A program made the translations under genes and the position numbers. Positions 21,857-31,729 of a stretch of DNA of 64,000 bases are shown piece by piece. The first letter of the stretch is position 1. Each line of letters starts with the position of its first letter. The stretch is from Thecamonas trahens ATCC 50062 (Eukaryota > Apusozoa > Apusomonadida > Apusomonadidae): positions 268,501 through 332,500 of the forward strand of contig NW_013657663.1 in the NCBI RefSeq assembly GCF_000142905.1, read 5' to 3'. The notes under the pieces were generated by a model, which worked only from the letters and a program-made list of their open reading frames with translations, had not been told where the DNA came from and did not search any database.

Positions 21857-24355
21857 TTAGGACGACGACGTCGAAACGACAACATCGTCCGGCTGGTCCA
21901 CGCCGAGCGCATCGGCAAGGTGCACGATCTTCTCGTGCAGGACCAGAAGCTGGCGCCGCTCGTCGAGGACCGAGAAGAAGGCGCGGGCCTCCTCGCGGTT
22001 GAACGCAACGGGGTTCCGGGGATCGTAGCGCTCCATGAGCTGCTTGGCGTTGTCGATGCCAAGGAGGTCGGGCGCACGATCGGGGTGCTTCTTGATAAAG
22101 TTGTTGAGCTCCTTGGCCGAGAGCAGGCCGTCCTGGTTGGCATCGGCCTCGGAGAAGGCCTTCTGCCGGGCCGAGACAACACGGACCGGCTTGAGGCCGG
22201 CAACGCTGCGGAACTTGTTCTTGACAATGATCCATGCCTCGGTGAGCGGGCCTGGGTCTGCGCCAGCCCAGCGCTGCTCCTCCACCGACGACATGACCTT
22301 CTCGTGCGCCGAGAGGATGATGGCCAGGCCGAGGTTGATGAGCACGAGGTAGACAATGATGATAAAGGCGTAGAAGAAGAGCGGGCCGAGCGAAAAGTCG
22401 GCGCGGGTCAGCTCCGAGTAGTCAAAGTCGCCCAGCGCAAAGCGGAAGAGCCGCGAGAGGGTGAACGAGAACCGCGCAAAGCCTTCAACAGACTCGGCAA
22501 ACAGCAGCTGCGCCGAAAAGACAAAGGCAAAGATGACAATGAGGATGACAATGAGGAAGAGCGCGAGGTCCGACCCGGACTCCTGCATCGTCCGCAGCAG
22601 CTGGTTGAGCTTGGTGTTCGTCTCGAGGAACTCGAACATGCGGAAGAACATCATAACAATGAGAATCGCCAGGCACCGCCGCACGTTGAGCGACGCAAAC
22701 TCAATCTTGGAAAAGTCGACGTACTGCGAGTCCGAGACCACAAACTCAAAGTCCTCCACGAGCGCAACTGTCGCGACGCGGAAGGCAATCGTGAGGAGGA
22801 GGAGGATGACAAGAACAACGTTGACCCAGTTCCACCCGGACCGGAAGTACTTCTTGCCCTGCCGAATGAGCGAGTAGATCTGAAGCGCAATGAAAATCGC
22901 TGTCATAATCCAGAGGAAGATCTCAAACGTGATCTCAAACGCAGCAGACCGGTCGGCGCCAAACCCGTTCAACTCCACGGTGTGGAACGACGAGAACGGC
23001 CGCGCACCGCCAGACGCCAGGAACTCCCACGCAATCGTCACCACAGACACTGTGTCCAGGTACGGGTTGTACCACGCCATGCGGAAGTCAATCAACCGCG
23101 TCTGCACATCAACAAATCCGTTTTCCATCAGGTACGTCACGTTCGACACCGACGACGCAAGGTCCGGGCCGAGCGTCACAAGGAACCCACCCGAAGTGTA
23201 CACACGCCGCTCGATCCAAAGCACCTTCTCATCCTCCGCCGCAGAGTACGTGAAGACCCCGCCCGGGCCGTACGGCGCCTTGTCCTGCTTCTTCTTCTCA
23301 AACGGGCCGACACACGTGTCCACAAACGACTGGAACCGCTTCTTGATGTCACACGTGTCCTTCTTCATCCGCAGCTGCCGGATCCGCGGCGCACCCACAC
23401 GCCGCAAGTTCTGGAGGATCGTTCCAAACTCATTCGTCGTAGTCTTCGGTGACGTGTTGGGCGCCGCCCCATTCGTTGTCTCGTACACACCAGGCAGCAG
23501 ATAGTCGCGCATGTAGATGTACATCTGCTTGGCATCGCGCTGCTCATCCAGCGTCACCTCAACGTCGTCAATCGAGTACGCGCGGAGCTCAAACCGCTCC
23601 CGGAGCCGCTCGTTGAACTCGTACGTAAGCCACGACGCCCGCGTGTTGTTCACCACAACCACGAGCACAGCCAGAAAGAGAATGTAGAACGTGTACTTGG
23701 TGATGGCACGCTTGTTCTCCTTCAGCAGCTGCATCATCGTCTTGTTGCTCCTGTATCCACCCGAGTAGCCCGAGCCAGACTCGGCATCTGTCACCGCGCC
23801 GCCAACCCCCCAACCAACCCCCCCGACCACCACCCACCACCAACCACCCATCACCCGCATCATTCCCCATCAACGTCGCCATCATCATCAACATCAGTCA
23901 ATCCCCCCAAGCTGTCCCGCCCACACCCGACCAAAACACTGCGCCCCTCCTACATCGGCCCGTTCAGAGCCATGGCACCCACAACCACCGACAACTGCCT
24001 GCCCAGGGCACGCGAGGCCTCCCAACCACCTATAGCCACCCATTCTAGCCAACACACGCACACTACGCACACTACGCACAAGTACTGCACCCGTAAAATA
24101 CCCTCCCCCTACCTCCCTCCAGCCCCTACCCCACGCGGTGTGTGGCGGGGATCATTTCCGGTTTTCCCCACAACTTTCCCCGCTCGCGCCGCCTCCTCCC
24201 CCCCATGCCCCCCCCCCCCCGTGCCCCCGCCCCCCCCCCCCCTCAACCATGCGTAAATCCCTCCCACTGCACATACCAGCCGTCTCATAGTCATAGGTGT
24301 AAGCCGAACCCTCTGACGAAGATTCGACAGACGAACTGCGCTTCTTACGGGCCAT
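21857..24355 (-). CDS. Polycystin-2/TRPP-like cation channel with C-terminal EF-hand (669 aa, two exons)
   Basis: Six-TM channel of the polycystin family, which in ciliates, algae and animals conducts cations on cilia or ER. Order: short basic/Ser-rich cytosolic start, S1 (TFYILFLAVLVVVV), a large extracellular polycystin domain (GAPRIRQLRMKKDTC, CVGPFEKKKQ), S2 (FLWIMTAIFIALQIYSLI), S3 (VVLVILLLLTIAFRVA), S4 (CLAILIVMMFFRMFEFL), S5 (LFLIVILIVIFAFVFSA), pore loop, S6 (YAFIIIVYLVLINLGLAI), then one EF-hand (DANQDGLLSAKE). Exon 1 at 24277-24355 (MARKKRSSSVESSSEGSAYT), donor GTATGT, intron 23788-24276, acceptor GTGACAG, exon 2 at 21857-23787; the join gives ETADAESGSGY in phase. A single EF-hand and a short tail resemble PKD2 rather than PKD1. 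Confidence 0.9.
23788..24276 (-). other. 489-bp intron of the polycystin gene
   Basis: Donor GTATGT, acceptor TGACAG. The intron contains C-rich runs (around 24208-24242 on plus) and a CACA/ACGCACA block at 24054-24080. No nested gene is recognised. Confidence 0.75.
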
Positions 24356-24608
24356 GGCGCTGAGAAAGGTGATAGAAACGCTGCTGCCTTCCACTGCCAC
24401 GAAAAGTCGTCGTGAAGGCGAAAGGGGTGGGGCGGAGGAGGGGGGGGGGCATGCATGCTCCGCGGATGACGCCACCGAATCATCTCAATCCGCAAATCAA
24501 CTCTTACAGTTTCAATTCCACGCACGTCCAACACTCGCATCTCGAGCTGTAATTCACTGCCACTCTCTTTCATGCGCATGTCATGACGCCAATCACGCCG
24601 TCTGCTCT

Positions 24609-27600
24609 CTACGCACTCGCTACGGCGGGAATCGAGACCGTGGTGACCACGCCGGTGGCTGTCAACACATCCAACGTCCGTGCCGCCGTCTCTGAAACAG
24701 CAAGACTTACCACCACATCGCCAAGCTCGACACGCTCACCAACAGCAGCTGCCTTAAAGCCAGCTGCATCGCCCCACGTCGCCGTCGCGAGCATCGCAAG
24801 GTCGTGGAAGCTCAGCCGGCCGCCGTGACTCGCCACACAGACCACGTCATCCACCAGCGCCAGGGCCGCCACGTCTGCGGCGTACGGAAAGACGTACATC
24901 ACCGCGAGGCTCTGCGCGTCGCGGATGTGCGACGCCACTGCCGCAGTCACCAGCAACTTCCCGTGCCCGTAGCTCACCGCCATGCTTCCCCCGAGCGAGC
25001 CGAGCAGGTGCTTCTCCTCGTGGCCCAGACCAGGCACCGCCTCGATCAGCGGCGCGCTTCTGCGGAGCTCCAGACTCCACGGATGACTCGCCACGCCGAC
25101 AACGTGGATCCGCGGGCCGGCGGTAACCACCACCTCGCTGCCGCCGCATACAACCGGGACACTGTCGACTGGATCCAGGAGCTCGAGCGTTGCCTCCAGC
25201 TTGACGTTGGGCGAGTGCGCGCCGGCCAGCACCAGCGCATCGTCGTCCAGCTCGCCATGCGGCTCGATCCGCCACAGCGAGAGAAGCCCTGTTGCTGCCC
25301 CGTCGTTGCCGACCGCGTTCGACGCGCTCACTACCAGCGGCGTTCCATCCGCCCGCGCCACTCCGACCACACCCACCAGCTCGTGCCCGCGGCTCATCTG
25401 GACGTAGCCCACATCAGCAAGTGTGTTGCCGTCAAGCAGCATCAGCCAGTCGGCGCCTGACACTGACCCGCTTTCGCCGCCGATGGTCGCCACCGCCACC
25501 AGCGGCGTCGCCCCGCTCGAGACTGCTGCCACGCTCACAACTGTGAGGCCCAGCGGCCGCCGCAGCGCCACCACACCAGCCCCACACGCCCGCCCGAGCA
25601 CAAGCGCGTGGCTGGCATCAAGCCACGCAAAGCCCTGCACCTCGTCGTCGGTCGAGAATGGGACGAGGCCAGCAGGCGCATCCACACTCGGATCCAAAGC
25701 CAGCACCGAGGAGTTGTGGACGTCGAGAATCGTCCACACAGACGAGTGCGCGAGAACAAACGGACTCGTGCCGCCGTGCCCAGCCCCGGCGCTGAGGCTC
25801 ACTGCCGCTCGGCCGACACGCTCAGAGCCGCGCTCTTCCCACGCACCTCCAGCCTCGGGTGCATACCAAGCCACTCCGCCGTCCGACGAGCCGATGACTA
25901 AGAGCGGCGCGCCGGAGGGTGCGACGCTGGCGGGCGCAAAGACCGCCGAGCTCGCCCAGCCAGATGCTAGGCTCACGCTCCCGAGCGGCAGTGCCGCTCC
26001 ACCGCTGGCTGTGGGCGGAATCGAGAACAGCGCCACATCGGCCGAGTGCCACGCCACCGCGGCCAACACTACATGCCCACCCGAGTTGGGCGAGAGCGCC
26101 AGTCGCGCCACTGGTGGCGCCTCGGCCTCGGCCTCGGCCACGCTGATCACTCTTGGGCCGCTGTCACCGAGCTGCACCACCGCAATCTCAGCTCCTGACG
26201 CCACACCCACAGCAGCCACGTCGGGCGCCACCGCCGCTGTCGCCACTGCCCGCTCCACCGTCGCTGCAGATGTTGCCACGCGGCCGAGCTCACAGAACCG
26301 CACTCGAGTGGGCGTCGCTTGGATGACCAGGCCACCGACACGGCCGAGCCCAATCGTCGCCTCGTCTGTGGCCACACAAACACTTCCGTCCTCCTCAAAC
26401 GACGCCGTCTCGGGGACATACCGCAGCACAAGTGTGGCTCGCGCGGCAGCGTACGAGAACGCGAGGTGCGTCGCAACCGACGGCTCGGGCCCAAGGCTCA
26501 CCGCAAACAGCTGCGAGACGCCTTGAAACCCGTCGTTGCTAGCGCTCGCCCCACTCGGCGTCAGTCGCTCGACCGGCAATGCCTTGGTCAGCTGCGCGAT
26601 GCATCCGGTGGCGCCAACCCCAGCGCCCACAATCCACGACCGCCCGAACGAGCGGTTCTCCAGCGCCAAACTTGCCGACGCAAGCACAGGCGCAACCGGA
26701 AGCAGGTGCGCGGGCGCGAGAACAGCATCGACCTCGACAAGGACACGGCTAGGCCCAGCCTCCCACACCACACCCATCGGCGGCCCGTCTACAAAGCCGA
26801 GAACAACCAGGCCCGATGCAGTGTCATACGCGGCACTGGCCACCCGAGTTCCCATTATAGCTCCCGGCTCAGCCCCGCGGAGCAGCGGCGCCATGGCAGA
26901 GCGGGTCACGTCGTAGCTCGCTCGAGCGGAGCCAGTAAGGGTGCTCGTCGGTGCCGGCGCCACTTGCACACTAACAGCTGAAAGCGTGGCGGCGCCGTCG
27001 TTCCCACCAAACATGAGAGTCAGCGCCGAGAGGCGCCTCGCGTTGCGGCCCACAAGCCAGGCGTCGAGCCCAGGCGCCGGAGCGCCAAGATGCGCAACCG
27101 CCATGGGATCGAGCTGAACGCTTACGTCGCTCTCGCTCGATTCCGCCTCGCGAGTGGGGAGCTCGGCCTCGGCCACCACTCCGCCACCACCGTCGAGAAT
27201 CACAGCGGCAGATGGGCTGACAACCAGCAAGCCGCCGGTTCTCACCCGAACCATGCGCGAGGCGAGATATGGGAGGCCCGAGACGACGAACGGACCCATA
27301 CCGATGTCGACCATCCAGAGGCCGGCGTGTGTGCCAAGGACCAGCGAGAGTGCTGCCGCAAAGACGCCGCGGACCAGTGGTCCGCCCAGTGCACCGGGCA
27401 CGTCGACGGCGTAAAGGACTGAGAGAGTGAACGCCGGGACGCCACTCAGCGTGGCATCGTCCGGCGCCTCAGCCAGCACCATGTCAAGCACAACCGGTAG
27501 CACAGGCGCCTCACTGTCAAAGGTGACCAGCTGCGAGAGTCGAAGCTCAAGGCCCGACTCGGGCTCAACGCCGAGCAGCGGCAATAGGTCCAGGCCGACG

Positions 27601-28199
27601 TTGCCCGGCGCGGCCGGCGCCGCGACGACCCCGGCCCAGCTACCTGCCTCGGGCAGCTTGAGCGTGTAAAAGGCAAAGCCGGTCTCGTACACCGAGAGCA
27701 CAACGAGTACCACATGTGGGTCGATCGCCGCAGACGCTGCTGTAAACGGCGTACTTGGGTTGTGGGCATCAAACGGGGCTTGCGCGGTGCCGACGGCGAC
27801 ATCGATCGAAGCCGGCAAGACGACATGAGCGAGATCGGCGACGTCATCGACAGTATCCGGCGCCGCAACAAGCACATCTAGTGCCACCAGCGCGAGTTCA
27901 TGCCCCCGGCGAGTCGCCAGCAGGATACCAACAGCGCGGGCACGCGGCTCGGCCGGGTGGGTCAGCAGATGCAGGCCGACGATGGAGGCCCGCGACTGAA
28001 GGCGGGAATGGAGCCAGGCGGCATCGAGCGAGCCATCTCCTGGCGCCACCGCCAGAACCGAGATGGCAAAAGGTGCCGCCGCCACCACCACCCGCGGAGC
28101 CGCTTCCAACTCGGCATCACTCCCCGCGCCTTCTTGCGGCCAAGACCCCGCCGCCACCGTCCACAGCCAAGGACCAAGCCCTGCGTCCAAGCGCTCCAT
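24609..28199 (-). CDS. DDB1/CPSF160/SF3B3-like (MMS1_N-CPSF_A) multi-propeller protein, about 1,196 aa
   Basis: The protein is almost all short beta strands, Ala/Val/Gly-rich, and about the length of DDB1 (1,140). Three stretches follow the CPSF-A superfamily layout: a segment like the first-to-second-propeller crossing (DPMAVAHLGAPAPGLDAWLVG), the GSLRI-equivalent followed by an ERLTPSG-x-GFQGVSQLFAV run near the middle, and a C-terminal part with GLLSLWRIEPHGEL followed by LELLDPVDSVPVVCGGSEVV, as in the CPSF_A domain. Members act in the CUL4 ubiquitin ligase, mRNA 3' processing or the U2 snRNP. It is too diverged to assign to one, and resembles an orphan plant CPSF-A protein most. I start at 28199 (MERLDAGLGPW); an in-frame ATG further upstream adds low-complexity residues. 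No introns seen. Confidence 0.65.
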   Translation of the reverse strand: MERLDAGLGPWLWTVAAGSWPQEGAGSDAELEAAPRVVVAAAPFAISVLAVAPGDGSLDAAWLHSRLQSRASIVGLHLLTHPAEPRARAVGILLATRRGHELALVALDVLVAAPDTVDDVADLAHVVLPASIDVAVGTAQAPFDAHNPSTPFTAASAAIDPHVVLVVLSVYETGFAFYTLKLPEAGSWAGVVAAPAAPGNVGLDLLPLLGVEPESGLELRLSQLVTFDSEAPVLPVVLDMVLAEAPDDATLSGVPAFTLSVLYAVDVPGALGGPLVRGVFAAALSLVLGTHAGLWMVDIGMGPFVVSGLPYLASRMVRVRTGGLLVVSPSAAVILDGGGGVVAEAELPTREAESSESDVSVQLDPMAVAHLGAPAPGLDAWLVGRNARRLSALTLMFGGNDGAATLSAVSVQVAPAPTSTLTGSARASYDVTRSAMAPLLRGAEPGAIMGTRVASAAYDTASGLVVLGFVDGPPMGVVWEAGPSRVLVEVDAVLAPAHLLPVAPVLASASLALENRSFGRSWIVGAGVGATGCIAQLTKALPVERLTPSGASASNDGFQGVSQLFAVSLGPEPSVATHLAFSYAAARATLVLRYVPETASFEEDGSVCVATDEATIGLGRVGGLVIQATPTRVRFCELGRVATSAATVERAVATAAVAPDVAAVGVASGAEIAVVQLGDSGPRVISVAEAEAEAPPVARLALSPNSGGHVVLAAVAWHSADVALFSIPPTASGGAALPLGSVSLASGWASSAVFAPASVAPSGAPLLVIGSSDGGVAWYAPEAGGAWEERGSERVGRAAVSLSAGAGHGGTSPFVLAHSSVWTILDVHNSSVLALDPSVDAPAGLVPFSTDDEVQGFAWLDASHALVLGRACGAGVVALRRPLGLTVVSVAAVSSGATPLVAVATIGGESGSVSGADWLMLLDGNTLADVGYVQMSRGHELVGVVGVARADGTPLVVSASNAVGNDGAATGLLSLWRIEPHGELDDDALVLAGAHSPNVKLEATLELLDPVDSVPVVCGGSEVVVTAGPRIHVVGVASHPWSLELRRSAPLIEAVPGLGHEEKHLLGSLGGSMAVSYGHGKLLVTAAVASHIRDAQSLAVMYVFPYAADVAALALVDDVVCVASHGGRLSFHDLAMLATATWGDAAGFKAAAVGERVELGDVVVSLAVSETAARTLDVLTATGVVTTVSIPAVASA

Positions 28200-28396
28200 T
28201 CCTGCTCGGAGCAGAGTAAAAGCAGCAAAGCCAACAAGGTCTATCCCCACCCTCCTTCCCTTGCGACAGCACAACGATGAAGCAGAGAGAGGTAGTGATG
28301 AAGACCAAGGCCAAGTCCCCATCCCCTGGCCACCACCACCACCACCACCACCACCACCACCACCACCCACTGACCAACCCCGCCTGCTGACCAACC

Positions 28397-28440
28397 CGGC
28401 CACCCGGCCACCCGGCCACCCGGCCACACCCGGCCACCCG
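28397..28440. repeat. CCGGCCACC tandem repeat
   Basis: Four to five near-perfect 9-nt units within the divergent promoter region. It is preceded at about 28327-28368 by about fourteen CCA/ACC triplets. Confidence 0.85.
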
Positions 28441-28571
28441 CCCGCATCTTCGCCCCAAAAGCAACGTGACAAACGAATGTGACAAACGAACAAAGACACT
28501 ATGCTTGCCAGGTTTGCCGGTCGCTCCCAGCCAGACAGACACCCGCCCTTACCCTCCGCCTTCCCCTCTCG

Positions 28572-28586
28572 CCCCCCCCCCCCCCC
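28572..28586 (+). repeat. C15 tract 47 nt upstream of the GT77-like start
   Basis: Followed by a CA- and CT-rich leader to the ATG at 28633, the same arrangement as at the dynein gene. Confidence 0.75.
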
Positions 28587-28632
28587 TTCTGCCTCAACAC
28601 ACTCACACACCTCTCACCCTCAGACCGCAGGC

Positions 28633-30057
28633 ATGTTCAACACACGGCTGTTGTCGTCTGTGGTGCTGGTGCTGCTCGGAGTGGTGCTAGGCGTCAACGT
28701 GGCGGTGTTTATGATCTCCTCCTCCTCGGGCTACTGTGCTCACGACCCGTCGGAGACCTTTACCGCCTCCTCGCGGAGTCAGGGTGGAGGTGCTGGGATG
28801 AAGAGCCCTGCAGCGGCGGCAGCGAGGAAGCTAGAGTCGCCGTCGGGGGATCCGCTGGCGTCGGCCGTGCCGGTGACGCCAAAGGTGGCAGCAGAAATGG
28901 CGGCCAGAGCGCACGCCACGCCTTGCCGCTACGGCGACGACATGGTTACCTTTAAGGGCGAGCGCAACGAGCCGCTCTACCACCAGTACTGCACCGGCCT
29001 GGTGGTGCCGACAGAAGAGCATCGCAAAAAGTATGCTGCGCTCGAGGCCGTGCTGGAAAAGGTAGCCATCAACCGCGAGGTGCTGGTGGCGGTGTCGGAC
29101 GTCAACCCGCTCCGCGGCGGCATGCTCAAGCTGTGGATCGACGGCGTGCTCCGTGCCGGTGTCAAGAACTACCTCATCGTCACTTTGGACGACGAGCTGA
29201 CCAAGTACTGCAAGGAGAACAACATCAACCACTACTACCGCAAGACGGTGGCGTCCAAGGCCCAGGCCGACCTCGGCGGCAACCACCGAGTGTCGGGCAT
29301 GAAGTTCCAGATTCTCAAGGACTTTCTGCTCCTTGGCTACCACGTCTTCCTCTCTGACGTTGACATCATTACTCTCCACGACCCGTTCCCCTACCTCTAC
29401 CGTGACGTCGACGTCGAGTCGCTCTCCGACGGCTTTAACGACGCCACGGCCTACGGCTTTGACGACGTCTTTGACGACCCGGCTATGGGCTGGGCCCGCT
29501 TTGCCCACACCTACCGCCAGTTTGTCTACAACTCGGGCCTTTTCTTCATCCGCGCCACCTATACCTCGGTCGAGCTCGTCGACCGCGTCGCCGCTTGGCT
29601 CGAGGCCGAGAAGGCCTGGGACCAGGCCGTCTTCAACCTGGTCATCTTCAAGCCCTCGCACGGCCAGTACGTCGGTCTCAACCCCTCGACACGTGTCCTC
29701 GATCCCTACGTCTTCATGAACTCGAAGACCTTCTTCACCATCGTCCGCCACAACCCAACCCTCCTCAAGCGCGCCGAGAAGACCCTCTCCATGGCCCACG
29801 TCAACTACCACCCGGACAAGTTTGAGCGCCTTAAGGGCCTCTGGGCCTACTTTGTCGAGGGCAAGAAGGACGCCATCTCGCTCGAGCGCTTCCCCAACGG
29901 CTCCGAGACTCCCGAGCGCCTCGCGGAGATCCGCAAGGAGGAAGAGCGCAAGCGCAACGGTGGCCGCCGCCGCCTCCTTTCGCTCGCCGCCGCTGCCGTC
30001 GGCCACGACGTGGCTATCCCAGCCAACCAGACCGAGCCCATTCCCTTCTACAACTAA
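28633..30057 (+). CDS. Type II membrane glycosyltransferase, GT77/RRA-XEG113-like nucleotide-diphospho-sugar transferase (474 aa)
   Basis: Residues 5-27 (LLSSVVLVLLGVVLGVNVAV) form a signal anchor, so the enzyme should face the Golgi lumen. The catalytic domain (about 100-440) contains FLSDVDIITLHDPFPYLY with the metal-binding DVD at 242-244, VESLSDGFNDATAYGF, YNSGLFFIRAT, and the closing AHVNYHPDKFERLKG, a motif typical of the nucleotide-diphospho-sugar transferase family (Pfam) that holds plant RRA and XEG113 arabinosyltransferases. Upstream is a Ser/Ala-rich stem; the tail is basic (KRNGGRRRLL). The start at 28633 is the first ATG that keeps the anchor at the N-terminus. Donor sugar and acceptor are unknown; arabinose or galactose onto protein is the family precedent. 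No intron is needed. Confidence 0.85.
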   Translation: MFNTRLLSSVVLVLLGVVLGVNVAVFMISSSSGYCAHDPSETFTASSRSQGGGAGMKSPAAAAARKLESPSGDPLASAVPVTPKVAAEMAARAHATPCRYGDDMVTFKGERNEPLYHQYCTGLVVPTEEHRKKYAALEAVLEKVAINREVLVAVSDVNPLRGGMLKLWIDGVLRAGVKNYLIVTLDDELTKYCKENNINHYYRKTVASKAQADLGGNHRVSGMKFQILKDFLLLGYHVFLSDVDIITLHDPFPYLYRDVDVESLSDGFNDATAYGFDDVFDDPAMGWARFAHTYRQFVYNSGLFFIRATYTSVELVDRVAAWLEAEKAWDQAVFNLVIFKPSHGQYVGLNPSTRVLDPYVFMNSKTFFTIVRHNPTLLKRAEKTLSMAHVNYHPDKFERLKGLWAYFVEGKKDAISLERFPNGSETPERLAEIRKEEERKRNGGRRRLLSLAAAAVGHDVAIPANQTEPIPFYN

Positions 30058-30337
30058 CCCACACCTGTCCCCATCGCCCTGCAAGCAGCCAGAGGTCTGC
30101 TACCGCCTCACCTGTTATGAAACGACCCAGATTGAGGGAGGAGGAGAAGAAAAGTCCAAAAAAGCCTTGCAACCTGTAACCCACGCACAGGCAGCCACAG
30201 GCAGCCACAGCCCCCCCCCCCTCGCTACACCCACTACACCTACAACCTCATCCACCTGACTCCCACCCTCCCCCTCCCCCTCCCACACCCACACCCACAC
30301 CCACCTCCCACCACCTCCCACTTCCTCTCTCAGCAGC

Positions 30338-31364
30338 ATGGGAAAGGGCCAGTCCAAGAACGCAAAGGCGTCTCCGTCAGAGAGCAAGCCCAAGGTTACC
30401 GCACCTGGTACGCCACACCTCCACACACACACATTTACCCCCTCCCCTCTCACTCACACACCACTCACGCACGACTCTCTCACGACTCCCTCACGACTCC
30501 CTCACTCCTTCTGTAGTGGCCAAGGATACCAAGCGCGCGCTGCGGAAGCTCAACCCAAAGGTGGCTGGTGATCTGGTGGCGGAGACGCGGCTGACCAAAG
30601 ACGAGGTCTCTGCTCTGCACACCTACTTTCAGCAGCTGGAGAGCCTGGATGGAGTCGACTACTCGGACGGCGTGACACGGGAGACCTTTATCCAGCACTG
30701 TCTCAAGGTCGATCTCGGTCATGCTGATGCCGCTGATCGACTCTTCTCGCTCTTTGACGTCGATAACTCGGGCTCGATCGATTTTCGTGAGCTCTGCCTC
30801 TTCACCTCGCTCATGGGCCGCGGCTCGACAACCGAGAAGATCCGCTACGCCTTTGCCGCCTTTGATCTCAACTCGGATGGCGCTCTTGACACCGATGAAG
30901 TCCGCGGCATGCTGCAGGCCTCGCTCAAGCTCGCCGAGTCGCTTTGCATCGCCAACCGCGAAGAGAGCGAGATCCTCGCCGCAGACTCATCCGCGGCAGA
31001 GGCCATCACCAACGACCACGTCGAGGAAGTCTTCCGCGACGTCGACACCAACCAGAACGGAACCATCGAGCTCGACGAGTTCCTCAACGCTGGCACTTCG
31101 AACAAGTACATCAAGCGCGTTCTTGACTTTTTCTACATGATCTCGCACCCGGCCTACGTCGACGCCCAACGGAAGAAGAAGGCTGCGCGCGCTGCCGCCA
31201 AGGCCCAGGCTGCGACAGTTGAACCTGCCGCCCCTGCCGCCGTCGCTGCCTCTTCTTCGGCTGATCCCCCTGCTAACGCCGCAAGCCCGGCCGACAGCGA
31301 CTCGGATCTGGACTCCTCCGACTGCTCCGACTGGTCGTCCTTCTACTCGTCATCATACGAGTGA
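30338..31364 (+). CDS. Calcineurin B-like EF-hand calcium sensor, possible N-myristoylation (305 aa, two exons)
   Basis: Begins MGKGQSK, a plausible N-myristoylation site. Three canonical EF-hand loops are seen: DVDNSGSIDFRE (104-115), DLNSDGALDTDE (140-151) and TNQNGTIE within D200-E211. A degenerate first hand probably lies at about 60-90. The layout fits the calcineurin B / CIB / neuronal calcium sensor group; the partner is unknown. The tail is unusual: Ala-rich and then acidic and serine/tyrosine-rich (DSDSDLDSSDCSDWSSFYS). Exon 1 is 30338-30407, donor GTACGC, intron 30408-30516 rich in CA and CT, acceptor CTGTAG, exon 2 from 30517; the phase-1 join creates Val24. An 11-base C run lies 117 nt before the start. 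Confidence 0.88.
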
Positions 31365-31729
31365 TGGTCGCCACGGCATGTCGAGCGCCCCGCCTCACAG
31401 AAGCGACCATCTTGAACATAGTGTCGCTCATCCGACCATCAGACAAACGCACATTTGATACTCTGCTGTGTGGCAGGTCGGTCACATGCATCACCTCCAG
31501 AGAGGAGAGAGATGGAGAGAGATAGGGCGATACGGCAGACGGTGGCATGGTCACGCCACAGGACTCCACTCGATAGCATGGCCTCACAGGCACATACAGC
31601 AACCCAGACCAGAGCCACACAAGCATCGAGTCTGCCCCGCCAAGCACCGGTTCGCTCTGGCATACACGGACTCAATCTCCGACAGAGAAGCGGCCGTCGC
31701 GAGCCGCACGCCAGGAGCCGGCATGCCTA
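31365..31729. other. Intergenic, convergent 3' ends
   Basis: Separates the stops of two convergent genes. Open frames on both strands here are short and of random composition. Nothing else is recognised. Confidence 0.6.

Larger units (their letters stand above)
28200..28632. other. Divergent intergenic region with three tandem repeats
   Basis: Contains a CCA triplet run (about 28327-28368), a 9-nt CCGGCCACC tandem array (about 28397-28440) and a C15 run (28572-28586). It must serve as promoter for both the propeller gene and the GT77-like gene. No gene is seen. Confidence 0.7.

Noticed and set aside
21338-23452. 704-codon plus-strand open frame over the polycystin gene
   Set aside because: Antisense shadow, Arg/Glu/His-rich, crosses the G19 run and the end of another gene. 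The minus strand encodes a clear channel.
28327-28440. CRISPR-like array
   Set aside because: Units are contiguous 3- and 9-mers without spacers, in a eukaryotic genome.
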